This document shows, piece after piece, positions 34,695 through 45,480 of a DNA stretch of 64,000 nucleotides. This DNA comes from Chinchilla lanigera (taxonomy: Eukaryota; Chordata; Mammalia; Rodentia; Chinchillidae). Both the position numbers and the translations under genes were made by a program. Where the stretch lies: the NCBI RefSeq assembly GCF_000276665.1, contig NW_004955417.1, forward strand, positions 29,900,552-29,964,551, in the 5' to 3' direction. Every line of letters starts with the position of its first letter. Position 1 is the first letter of the stretch. A model generated the notes under the pieces. The model worked only from the letters and a program-made list of their open reading frames with translations, was not told the origin of the DNA and searched no databases.

Positions 34695-36239
34695 GAACAG
34701 CTGAAGTCAGTCCCTTGCCCTACGGGAGGGAGGTGGCCTGGCGGTCAGGACACGTTCTATGTCCCCAGCGCGGATGCTGGCTCGCAAGCACAGACCTGTC
34801 AGGAGCTAAGAGCACGGGGACAGATCACAAGTCACAGCTGCTTGCAGGCAGCACCAGTCCTGAAGAATCCCTTCCTCCATCTAGTAAGGACGGGGAGACA
34901 TGAGCGGGAACGGGACAGAGTCGAGAGTGGGTCCAGCTTACCGCGAAACGGAAACTCGGACAGAAAGTCTCTATAAATCCATCTAGTACTTGCTACTCTG
35001 GAATACTCACAACAGAGGGAAAATAGAAGACAATCAAGATAGTGAGTTGGCAGGACTTGGGAAAGAAATATAAGTAATAAAAGCATATCAGAAATTAAAA
35101 ATATAGAAGAATGAGAAACAAAATATGAAGTTTACATGTTGCCAAAAGTGAAATTTGAGACATGAAAGACAAGTCTAAGGGAATTCACAAAAGTAAATAA
35201 AAAGAATATAGAGTCCAAAAGAGAAAGGGAATAGGGAGGATTTGCCAAAAGGCGAAGGGAATTACACACCAGTCAACACTGATGCTCCCGAAGAACACAA
35301 TGGAGAGACAGACGGAACAAGACACATTAAAGCACATGCAAGACCAGTTTCCCAGTTTTGTGGTTTAGACTCTGAGTGTTTCCCCGTCTAAAACACCTGA
35401 AATTGCTAGGTGGCTAGAATAAGCACTAGGTGCGGAAGGGTCATCCAGCTGGTGAGAGCACAAGTCCACTCTGGGCAGCAGCAGATGAGCCAGGACCTGG
35501 GGGAGGATTCGCCCACAAGGGACCCGGAGCTGCAGGCTGCTTGAGGTTTAGTATTTTATCGTGACATACTTTGAAGCTGTAGAGAAGACGTGGGAACAGT
35601 GCACAAACTCTTGTTCACCCTTCTCAGCACGCCTTACAGATAATGGCAGTGGCAGTTTATAGCAAGGGCTCTGATCCTCGCAGAGCATTCTGCCCGTCTT
35701 GGTCCCTGTCTGCCAGGAACTCGGGACATCCCTTCCAGATGCTGACAGCTGTGAGACCAAGGCTCATCTCCTCTGCTCACCACCAGCCTGGGGTCCACCG
35801 CGTCCTCCTAATGCATGGCGTGCAGGGTCCATCGGTCCTGTGGGTTGTGTTACATTCAGCCACTTCCTTAAGATCACACCTGCCAGATATTCCACTGCAC
35901 CTTTACACTACATGCTCCACCCTTCTCAATAATTATTTAGAGAAGAATTCACATGTTTTTATATTATAAAGAGAGAGCTGAATGAACCCCAGCGTTCCAA
36001 GTTCCATAAGCTTGATGAACAGGGAGAAAGTCTAGGACGTCCCCAGGGTGAGAATGACAGAGCAGAGCTCGGCTGACGCTGGCATCTCAGAGCCACACCG
36101 CAGCTCAGTGGGAAATGAAGAAAAACCCGACTGGGCCTCGTGGGCAGAACACACAGGTGGCAGCACCTGGAAAGGGAAAGCATTGAGTTAATCCTGGTGT
36201 GGGTGTGTGACCTGGACTCCTGGATTCTCCCTGCTCTGA
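34695..36239. other. no gene seen; A-rich 34950-35340
   Basis: 34950-35340 is A-rich on the plus strand and may be a very old L1 piece belonging to the element at 36240, but I cannot align it. The rest is unassigned. Confidence 0.35.
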
Positions 36240-37666
36240 AAATGCCTCTCAAGGTCTGTGAGAAATCTATAATCAAATTTTTTGGAACAGATTGATGATG
36301 AGACAGAAAATGTAAGAATGAGTAGAAGGAAAAGGGGATGACGGCAAGACGCTGCTTGATGTCTGTAGTTAGAGCTCTGGAGTAAGAAGTCAGACTGGGG
36401 AAGAGGCAGCATTTGAAGGAGTAAACGCTAAGAATTTTCAGAATTTGGGAAAGAGATCAACACTTCAGCTGAGGAAATACAAGGATAAAGCACAAAATTA
36501 CACAGGATAAGTAAAAAGTCCTTCCTGAGATGAATCTGACTGAACTGCGGAACACTAAAAGCAAAAACAATAGGATAAAAATACAGACAAATGTTAATAC
36601 GAAGCTGTGGAGCTTTGATAGACAACTCAGTTCTGCATAGCAGTGCCCAGATTTACACAGCAAATATTTTCAGCGTGCTGAAGAAAATCTCTGTCAACCT
36701 AAAATTATGTATCTGGTGAAAATATCTTTCAAGAATAAAGCAAAACAAAGTCATTTTCACGCAATAACTGAGGATATCTATCACCAATAAATCTAGTTAG
36801 AGCAGACTAAGTTTGGGAGGAGAGAAGAAGAGTTAGCCAACCAAGATATTATGATTTGTGTGTTACAAATCTACATATTTATTGTGCAAAAATGAACATA
36901 ACTGAGATTTTTGACCACAGAGAAGAGAGAGAATATGTATAGCTCTAAGAGGCTGGGAGACAAAGGGCCTCAGCAGAGGCAGCTAACAAATGTTAGGGAG
37001 CAGACACGGGTGAAATCGATGGAGTCCAGCGGGATGAAGACACCCTGAGAGTCTTGTATTTCAGGGGAGGAGAGTATAGATCTTAAATAACATCAGACTT
37101 GATCTAGATTCACTTATGTGTGGAAACTAATAGAGCATGAGCATAATTTACAAACTTAGGACAAATGGATTTAGAAGCAAATAAGATATCTCAATCAAAA
37201 GGTGGCAAGATATGAAAAAAAGCCAGATGTGGTGGTGCACACCTCTAATCCCAGCACTGGAGAGGCTGGGGCTGAGGCAGGAAGATTGCCCTGAGTTTGA
37301 GGCCAGCCTGGACTACATAGGGAGTTCAATGGCAACCTGAACCACATAGCTAGACCTTGTCTCAGAAAAAAAAAAAAAAAAAGAAATAGGAAAACTGAAG
37401 CAGTGAAAAGTACAAATATGCCAGAAACAAGTCAAAACTTTCAGTGAACAAAATGGATATAAATTGAATATAATCTCCAGCTAGAATAGATTATTGGTAA
37501 GATTAGGTTTTATAGAATTTATTTATAGGAGATTTTGCTAAAACAGGATACCAAAAAAATTGAAAAAAAAAAGTGGAAAAATATATTAATCAAAAGAATG
37601 AAGATATCTGTATTAATATCTGGGAATATAGATTCTAGGATAAAAATGATTTTAAAGTTAACTAAG
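36240..37666 (+). mobile_element. old L1M/HAL1-like remnant, sense, interrupted by a SINE
   Basis: The run gtgctgaagaaaatctctgt, caacctaaaattatgtatct, ggtgaaaatatctttcaaga, ataaagcaaaacaaagtcat (36676-36756) matches in order the well-known 3'-part motif of old mammalian L1/HAL1 copies (gccaacctagaattctatac, tccttcaaaaatgaag). A-rich sequence continues to about 37660, where an LTR begins. A B1 SINE (37222-37383) is inserted. No frame is intact. Confidence 0.6.
37222..37383 (+). mobile_element. B1-type SINE with internal duplication
   Basis: It starts gccagatgtggtggtgcaca, has cctctaatcccagcactgg, gagtttgaggccagcctgg and actacatagggag, then a second degenerate copy of the latter block (atggcaacctgaaccacata), and ends gaccttgtctcag with a poly-A tail. 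The repeated middle block is the feature that suggests a non-murine, perhaps hystricomorph, rodent. Confidence 0.9.
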
Positions 37667-38107
37667 TGTTATGGTTTTTGTCTAGATGTCCCTCCAAAGC
37701 TTCCTGCGCTCATAGGTTGGGCTTTTCAGCGGAGGCTGGATCCAGGGGGTGTGATTCCTAAATTAGCCTACTGATATTTGGCACAGTCCTGGGTGTGGAT
37801 AGTGGGAAACCCCCTGGATGTGAGTGCTGCCCGCCCTCGTGACGTGTAGCCTAGACAGAATGTAAGGGACAGAAAGAGGGCTGCTGGGTTGGTCGTCGCT
37901 GCTCGCTGCCTACTACCTTGCTGCTTTGCTGCCCTCTCCCTGCTATGAACGGTTTCTCCTCTGTGATGCCCCTCTGCCCTGTGCCACTCTGCCTTGGAGC
38001 CAGCCAACTATAAATGGAAGCCTCTACAAACTGTTAACCAAAATAAACCTTTTCTCCCTTAACTTTGGGTGTTGGACATTTTGTTTGAGCAATGAGAGAA
38101 GTAACCA
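37667..38107 (+). mobile_element. MaLR-like solo LTR, sense
   Basis: It begins tgttatggtttttgtctaga and ends near gagagaagtaacca, giving TG...CA termini over about 441 bp. It contains the ccaaaataaaccttttctcc polyadenylation-signal region typical of MaLR LTRs. No internal viral coding sequence adjoins it. The minus-strand frame 37768-38007 lies within it and is not a gene. Confidence 0.7.
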
Positions 38108-39800
38108 AGACCCTAAATAACATCAATTTATTATTTTATGAAATCACCCCATAATGAGAACAAATCTTTTGATCTGCTGGAAGAACAGTTCTCAGTGGAA
38201 ACATGACCTCAAGGTAAACAAAATGAAAACTTCATGGAGTACAAAGAGAGCTGACAAACCCATCAGCATCGGTGGCGAACCTTTTAGAGCTTTCGGTGAT
38301 AACAAGCAGCCGGCTGTGGCAGGCGTGCCGCGGGGTCACCACCACTGGGAGGATACGTCACCTAGTTCAGTAACTGGTAGAAAAGGCAGGAAAAAATAAT
38401 TAAGTGCAGAGTAGATTTTGAGCAGTAATTAAGAAACTAGGCCGAAGGAGACAACAGAACATGCAGCAAGCAGTCAGAGACCAAGCCTGTGCATTCTGAG
38501 AGTGAGGTATTTGAATCTCAGCCCAGACAGAAGCTCCTGAGGAAAAGGGTTAGCATTTTAAAACCCTTAGGGCCAATCCAAAGCCTGGAAAAGCCTATTC
38601 ATCAGTCTTTACTTTTGTGTTTTTCTATTTCATTTATAAAACTTTAAATCTTTTCACATAATGAAGGGGCTATATTTGAATTGAAAACCTGCTGGGTGAA
38701 AATATTCTCAATTTGGATTTAATTGGATTTGCACTTTTCACAGTCTGGTCATAAGAAAGCCCAAGCAAAGCAGATTGAAAATTCCCATCCAGATTTGCAC
38801 TCGGCCATTGAGAAGAGCTGGCTGTTTTTTCCTGGCACAGACAGGGAAGGATGAATGTTCCCACGTGAGGTGTGGTTTGACAGCATTCATAGAGTGTTTC
38901 ACCTCCACGGGGATGCTGCAGAGTTCTCCTTCTTCTCACCCTCTGTCCTGTTCTCTTCTCATCAGGGCTGTGAGAGTGGTCAGAGGACTGTGCTGTGTAG
39001 ATACTTTAGTGCACAGGGAACTTGCTTGGGTTATGATAGGTACAGCCTGCTGTCTGTCTCACGACAACTGGGAGAGTGTGTGTGTTTCTTCTCTTGTTCA
39101 GAGGAAGGATGGCGGGCTCGCCCCAGTGCAGTGTATTTCATCTTCACATCAAACCTGGAGGAAAGGGAGCACCCATCAGAGCCAGGCAACCTCTGGTCTT
39201 GTCTCAGGAGACTTTGCTACCAGTGTACAACTTAAATACTGCTGTTTACTGCTGGAATACTTCTCAGGAAGGACTGTTGTGAAAAGGGAGAAATGGGATA
39301 TGGTGAGGGTTAAAAATTTGAACTTCCTTTTCATGTAGAGCTGGAAAGCCTCCGATCTGATGTTTTCCTGAGCAAGATCTTGTGTTTTTAGAACTGATAG
39401 GATTCAGTTCCATTTCCTGGTTTCATTCTCCAGTGATCTTAGACAGCATTCCCGGATCTCGTCCATCTCTCTGGGACACAAAGGAAAAGCTGAATGGGTG
39501 GTTGGACAAAGCCAGCTCTCCGCCGGGTGGCCATTGTCACATGAGCAGGGTCCCGGCTGGGTCAGAGCAGGAATCCTCCCCGTGGATCGAGTAGACAGGA
39601 AAGTGAAACCCGCTCTCACCTTGCAGGGTCGTAGTGGCATGGGTTTGCAGAAACTCTGCCCTTCCCAGATGCTCTGGGACAATGTCTGTGTGTGACTCCG
39701 TGTTGGAGCCCACTGTACCAGGCCCCACATGCTGGCTTTTCCCGCAGTCACATCCGTATTGTACATGAAGAGTTGGTGGAGCTGGATGTGCCTGTGTGTC
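38108..39800. other. unique sequence, no gene seen
   Basis: Frames at 38775-39338 (plus, 187 codons) and 39404-40003 (minus, 199 codons) lack known domains. The second overlaps a MER5-like relic and is probably chance. Confidence 0.4.
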
Positions 39801-39807
39801 ACCTGGC

Positions 39808-39930
39808 AGAGCTGGTTCAGTACAGACCTGACAGGTTTTGGATGTGGCCTGGGTTTCTGCATTTTCAGCAGCTCCACATGAGATGCTGAGGTGTTGGTCC
39901 CAGGGCCATGCCATGCATCTAGAGACCCAG
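39808..39930 (+). mobile_element. MER5-like (hAT-Charlie) DNA transposon relic
   Basis: The segments ggttcagtacagacctgaca, tgtggcctgggtttctgcat, tccacatgagatgctgaggt and ttggtcccagggccatgcca follow, in order, the 3' half of the MER5A consensus (gattcagtaggtctgg, gagaatttgcattt, caggtgatgctgatgct, ggtccggggaccacac). The 5' half is missing or unrecognisable. Non-autonomous and dead. Confidence 0.6.
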
Positions 39931-40030
39931 AGCTTTGGTGCCCTGGAAGCCTCTGCTCTGACATATCTGCTGTCCCCCAGAGCTCGTGTCCTCGGGGCTG
40001 CATTGCGGGAGGTCACTGCACTGTGAGGGG

Positions 40031-40290
40031 TTACAGCTGGCTTGGTTTAGGAAGTGGGGTCTGGTTCAAAGAGGTGGGTCACTGGAGGTGTGGCCCTGTG
40101 ACCCAGAAGGGTTTATCTCTCTGCTTCCTGGCCACCAAGAGGTGGAGAGGTGAGCATCTTTCCTCTACCAGCTCCTTCCATCAGGCTTGGAGTCAGCCCC
40201 CCATGGACTAAAATGTCAGCCAGAATACATCTTTCCTTAAATTGCAGGTGTTGGGTATACTGTCCCAGTGAGGAGAAAGTGACTCAGACC
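40031..40290 (+). mobile_element. MaLR-like LTR fragment, sense
   Basis: The 3' half is recognisable: tggactaaaatgtcagccag, aatacatctttccttaaatt, gcaggtgttgggtatactgt, cccagtgaggagaaagtgac. This parallels the ends of the LTRs at 26357 (reverse) and 37667. The 5' part is decayed. Confidence 0.55.
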
Positions 40291-41944
40291 CCAAAGCGAG
40301 GACCCTTTACAGACAGGAAGTAGAGGCCAAGAGAAACTGTCTGATCCCGTCCTGCAGACTCTGTCTCCTGGTCCAGCACGTTTTGAAGTGTGTTAACGTT
40401 AATGCTTCCATACTCACCTTCTTAGCTATCTCTTGAGTTACTATTTTTATATATTTGGTTTCCAGGTCGTAACAACTCCTGGACTTCCTTTACAAATATT
40501 AAATATCTATAAGTTCTTTTCAAAACGGGGTGATGTGAAGTAGACCATAACATGGGCCAGAACTGAGTGTTTCCTCAGTCCCGCAGATGAAGATGGCCAG
40601 CTCTACTCCCCATATGGACCACAGTGTGGTTCGTGTTGACAGACTGCAGGGTATGGGGTGTTCTGCCAATGACAGGCCGGGGAGCCAATGTGTTCACAGG
40701 ATCTTCTACCAAAGGCAGATTTGGGATCTCTCATCAGCTCTGTAGAAAAAATGATACCAGAAGTTTTTAACCTGGGCTGCCTGCTGGGTACACACGTGAA
40801 CTTTTCAAAACTGGCTGTGTGCCACCCGCAGTGTGGGACCAATTATTTTGGCAGTGGATGTGGCATTACCTGGTTGAAGTCCACCACATGAATCTGATAC
40901 AAGGCGGGGCTGAGCCGTGTTGTGGAAAGAACCCTGGTATTAAGCTCATGCTACTAAAAGCAATTAAATCCTAACAAAGATTGCTGGGCGGGACCCAAGC
41001 ATGTTTTTTTTTTTTTTTTTTTTTTCTTTTTAAAGGTATTGTATAGTGTTATTATGTAGTGGGTTAGCACCATGGTTCCAGCCCATTTGCCTAGTAAACT
41101 CACTGTCTTTGAGGTGAATAATTATTTTAGTAGTGTATGAAAAACTGCACTTTTCTTCCTCTTGATGAGATTTTAAGGAAAATTATCAAATTTCAATAAA
41201 GAAGAAATGGGCTTTGGTTAAAAAGATGACAGCTATGAAAACAGGCAACAAAAGAGAAGAACTTCCACAGGATCGGATCTGTTCACGTTTTAAGTTGAAG
41301 GCTTCTAAGCAAGAGTGTGACAGTTTGACAAAGGATTGCGAGATAATCCCATTTGTACTCCTGTTCGTGCATTTTTGTGTTGTATATCTTTGCCATTAGG
41401 AGTAAAAGCTCAATAATAATTATGTAACATTAAGTTGAAAAGTTTTGAGAGCCTGTGTTATTGGGGAAAGCGATCTGTTAAATGCTCATATCTGGTGGAT
41501 GTGATCTTTAGCATTTTCCCCGGGCTGGATTCTCTCTGTTCTGAGGACTAGCATAGCATCCTTAGTTTCTTATCAGCTTTACAGGCTTGTCCTGTAACAC
41601 AAAAATAGAAATTATAACAAGTTCACGAGGTATTGTTCCTGGGAATGTGGATTATTCCCAGAATTTATCGCTCAGATTGTGTTACAGAAAGCCTAGGTGA
41701 CAACAGTCCGTGATACTGTGAAGCGTCCGCGTTTTAGTACGGAAAGCAGCTGCACATCCGGAAGCTGCCTGCCACTTCCGGTGAGGAAGCAAGCAAGCTT
41801 TCAGTTTCTGTCTCCACCACTGACTCAGGGAGAAACCAAGTTCCTGACCAAGTTAAGACAAAAATTGAGCTACTGCGAGTTTTCATGTACTCGTTGCCCT
41901 GTTTATGAATAGTTTAAATCATCTTGAATGTATGAAGTCTCATG
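40291..41944. other. unique sequence with poly-T run; no gene seen
   Basis: A T-run of about 30 bases lies at 41004-41033 without a SINE body attached that I can recognise. The rest is unassigned and AT-rich. Confidence 0.45.
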
Positions 41945-42052
41945 AAAAATGATTCTTCCCAAAATTATTGTAATACTTCTTATATGGTGACTTGTTAAAA
42001 TTAAATTACCCTGAAAAGGTTTTCTCTTTGGAGTTCCATTCATTCATTCAAT
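41945..42052 (+). repeat. direct repeat copy 1 (108 bp)
   Basis: The block with core tatatggtgacttgttaaaa and accctgaaaagg, ending in cattcattcattcaat, recurs at 44137-44242 at an estimated 80-85 percent identity. It is either an ancient interspersed repeat hit twice or a local duplication. Confidence 0.85.
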
Positions 42053-42299
42053 GAGGTCTGCTCCTGGTAGCAGGTGTGTTTTGATGCGGCTTGCTACCTT
42101 CATGAGCACTGTTAGGCAGGCATAAAGATCTTTGCGTTATTCAATCTCTTGCTCTTCATTAGGATTCTCTACCTGGGAAAAATCTTAATTTTTGTGTGCT
42201 TTCAAAGAAGTGAGACAGAGAGGAAGGAAAGGAGCTCTGCCAAATGAGTTTTATTGTTGTTTTTGTTTTAATGTAGGAGGTATGATTGAAAATACAGTG

Positions 42300-42660
42300 C
42301 ATGCTTAAATTAAGTAACAGTGATTACGGTAAAAGACACAGTGCCATGGGATCCCCGTCAAAACCCTCCTCCTTGCTTGGAACACACTTGTCCCATCCCT
42401 TTTACCACTTTATGAAGCAGTTCTGGAGTCCTCTTTCCTGAACGTCTTTAGTCATGCTGTCATGGCTTCTTCCATATCCAGAATGAACTCCAGATGTTCA
42501 CCTTTCACAGCCATCTGAACTTCAGGATGAACTAAAGGTTGCATGGTGCCCGATGTGGTCAGTAGGGTGGATGAGGGCACCTGCCACGTTTTTAGGAGCT
42601 TGCCCTCCACTGGATGACACAGGAGCATTCACTGTATTTTTGGTCACACCTTGTAAAGGT
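42300..42660 (-). pseudogene. mariner transposase relic (C-terminal part)
   Basis: On the minus strand the reading order gives the mariner catalytic-domain landmark HPPY-x-PHRAPCNL (expected HPPYSPDLAPCDF, containing the third catalytic Asp) near 42540-42580. Further on comes a segment resembling the family's KEDFQ..W..WDKC..SQG motif (KEDS, MGQVCSKQGG) near 42350-42440. Frames are broken by stops and shifts. Tc1/mariner transposases cut and paste their element at TA sites. This copy is inactive and lacks its N-terminal DNA-binding half. The plus-strand partner at 42662 has the same C-terminal motif. Confidence 0.75.
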
Positions 42661-42784
42661 ACTCAGGAAAGAGGACATCCAGAACTGCTTTAGAAAGTGT
42701 CAAGAATGATGGGATCACTGTGCCTTCAGCAGGGAGGAGGATTCTTGGGGTGATTCATGGCCGTGCATCTTTTACTGTAATGAT
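42319..42784. repeat. inverted repeat made of two mariner 3' ends
   Basis: Positions 42319-42442 (read in reverse complement) and 42662-42784 (read forward) match along their length: tcaggaaagaggac, tccagaactgctt, gatggga, aggaggagg, cttttac-g/t-gtaat. The loop of about 220 bp (42443-42661) holds the upstream transposase part of the minus-strand copy. The plus-strand arm reads KEDIQNCFRKCQE, then a stop, then WDHC, close to the family motif. Confidence 0.8.
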
Positions 42785-42800
42785 TTTTTTAAGTGTAAAT

Positions 42801-43774
42801 ACTTCTATGCCCTCAGCGCAGCTGGCAGCATGCCAGTCTCATACAATGTGAATACTCACTGTACATTTCGATCGCACCTTGTGCATTGCCTGGGAACCAG
42901 AGGTGCTGACAGATAGACGAAAGAACTATTAATATAATCGTGGCAGAGCAGTGCAGAGCCAGCGGGTAGAGGTGTGTGTTGTAGCTGCTGTGGTCTGAAT
43001 CGGTTTGTCTCTCAAATGCCTGCTGTGGCAGGGTGGGGATGCGGGGCTTTGTTCTTTCCACCCTAACTTTCACTGTGTAAAGGTCTATCCTTCTGCCAGC
43101 TGCTTCTCAATGCCTCTGTTCCTCCTTCAGTCAAAGCACAAAGGAACTGCATCATGCTCGCTGTGTCACGCCTGGCCAGCGGCCGTCCCGACCACGCAGC
43201 CTGTCCTGACGAAGCTGCGCACCTTCCCCTCGTCCAGCTGGCCCTGAGCCACACAGTCCTCTTGTCACCTGTATTCAAAGCCCAGAACGAGACACTGCAC
43301 TGCAGCAGCCTGGCCTTTCCTGGCCAGCAGCCTGGGACCCTGGTCTGCCTCACATGATCTGGGTTTCAAAGTATGTGGGCAGCTTGCTGAATAGGCCTTC
43401 TGCTGGACGGGCAGGGATTGACATGTTCCAAACCTTTACTGCTAGTGTCCCTCATTTGGCCTCCATTGAGTTATTTTCAGTCCAGCCTTTGACATTTAGG
43501 ATAATGCACTTACAGGGCCAGGGTCTTTACCTGTTGGTCTCTCCCTGGCGGGCAGGAGTTGGCAGCTCTGGGGTTGAAGAAGGTGCTGGGTTTCTGGAGA
43601 AGAGCTGTGACGACTCTCGAGGCTCAGGAGGGCTGGGCCTGCTTAGACTGGGCTGCTCTCTCGGGGGTTCTGATGCTTTGATGGCCTAGGCCCCCAACAG
43701 CTTTGTTATTTACCCGTGCCCACTCAACAAAACACCTAGTAGAACTATAATAAGCATCTGCAAACTTCAGCTAT
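42801..43774. other. unique sequence, no gene seen
   Basis: No exon is supported. Overlapping frames at 43005-43353 lie on both strands. Confidence 0.45.
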
Positions 43775-43840
43775 TTCACCTGCCCTTTAAAGGTCCTTCA
43801 CTTACGGATGAGAAAACTGACCCAGACAGTCAAATATCTT
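43775..43840 (-). mobile_element. MIR fragment, antisense
   Basis: The core ttacggatgagaaaactgac followed by ccagacagtc matches the antisense MIR core (ttacagatgaggaaactgag, gcccagagag). Short. Confidence 0.5.
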
Positions 43841-44136
43841 GATTATAGTAAACTGATAAAGCTCCTTTGACACTTCTATGAACCCATTTGAATTAGAATA
43901 TCCCCCTCAGAGCCTGCCTATGGTAAATGCCTTTCGAGTGCCCCATGGTGAGGCGGGTGCGCTGTCCGTCTCTCTGAGGGTTGCTGGCTGCGCATGGGTG
44001 TGGTGGTCTCTGTTTGTGTTCTGGTCTCCTCTGCCCCACTACTGGCCACAATGCTGAGACTGCATGAGGCCCTGCTGTGGCCTGGAGTTGGTCAGCAACA
44101 CCGAGAGTGCATTTAAGAAAGATTGACGATGTGTGG

Positions 44137-44242
44137 AGAAATGGTCTTCCCTGAAGTATCTCAATATTGTTTATATGGTGACTTGTTAAAATTAGATTAC
44201 CCTGAAAAGAGTTTCTCTTTGGAATTTCATTCATTTATTCAA
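44137..44242 (+). repeat. direct repeat copy 2 (106 bp)
   Basis: Matches 41945-42052 in the same orientation, including tatatggtgacttgttaaaa, attaccctgaaaag and cattcatttattcaat. It lies about 2.19 kb downstream of copy 1, with the mariner relic between the two copies. Confidence 0.85.
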
Positions 44243-44599
44243 TAAAGATTTATGGTCCATTTGCTATACATAAGACACATAACCATTTGTGGTACATTAG
44301 AGGGCAAAACATAGAGAACAAAGATAAATTATCATGGCTCCATGGAAATTCCACTCCAGTGTGAGAAAGCAGACAGTAAAGAGGAATATGCCATGGGAGT
44401 AAATTACACAGATGCTGCCTATGCCAGGGTTCAGGGAAATAGCAGGCCGAGGAGATGTCTGGGAGACAGCCTGAGACTCTGGACAGTGACCCGCAGGGTC
44501 CTCCTCAGGAAGAGGACTCAGGAACAAGACTTGAGGGGTGAGGGCTCCTCCACAGGGTTGGTGCCAGGCTTTACCTGGGTTTCCCTTAGATTTAAAACT

Positions 44600-45480
44600 C
44601 GACTCTGTTGGGGTATAATTCGCACACCACTATAATGGTGAGACTGAGGAGTTTTAACGAATGGTTGTTCCATCGTGAATGTCTCTATCCCCATGGCTCT
44701 CTGCCCACCCAGTCCGTCCTCACCCTGTACTTCTAGTCCTCCATCGTGACTGACCTGAGCTCTGTACCTGGACTTTCAATCTGTCCACCTGGATGCTTCT
44801 GACCATGGTCCACACAGTGTGTCTTTTGGGTTAGCAGGTTGAGGCTCCATCTGTTTACCTTGCTGTGTCTCCACGGTTCATCCTTCTGCTCTTCCATTAG
44901 CATGACATTGAATAAGTCAAATTGCTTTGCATTTCCAGTGATGTATTGATGGGCATTTGGATCACTTCTACTTTTCAGTAGTGCAAATGAAGCTACCATA
45001 GATGTGACTTGTGTGGTCAGATGTCTTCATTTCTCCTGTGTAGCCATCTCTGGAGAAAAGGTCTTGTTGGGTTATGCATATGTGAGTTTTTCACTTCCTA
45101 AGAAACTGCCAAATGGTTTCCCAAATGTTGGCAGTTTCCCAGTTCCACGGTCAGCGAAGAGAAGACCGGGCACTCTGCGTCCTTCTCGCGGCAGGGCACA
45201 CAGCCTTTACAGGTTCTGGTGCACTGGGACCCAAGCAGTGGTAGTTCCTTGTGATTTTAATTTGCTTTCTCTTGGTCACTGGTAATACTGACCATTAGTT
45301 GTCTTTGTTTGTGGTTTGTTCAAATACATTTCATATTTAAGGAAATTAAATTGCTGATTTTAAAGTTATTGAGCTGTAGGAAGTCTTTATAACCTTGATA
45401 TCAGTCCTTTGACATAGTCTATAAAATAAGCTTGAGGTGAACTTCATTTTCTCAGTATAGATCCCTGGCGTTCTTAAGTT
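44600..45480 (-). mobile_element. old L1M 3' end, antisense
   Basis: It follows the antisense L1 3'-end order: ttggggtataattcgcacac (44609), gcaaatgaagctaccataga (44984), tcttcatttctcctgtgtag, ttgttgggttatgcatatgt, aagaaactgccaaatggttt (45102), ggtaatactgaccattagtt (45279), then ttgagctgtaggaagtcttt and cagtcctttgacatagtcta. It is strongly diverged, with a GC-rich insertion or replacement at about 45150-45240. Confidence 0.75.

Noticed and set aside
39404..40003. 199-codon minus-strand frame
   Set aside because: Overlaps the MER5-like transposon relic, so it cannot be an ancestral coding exon as it stands.
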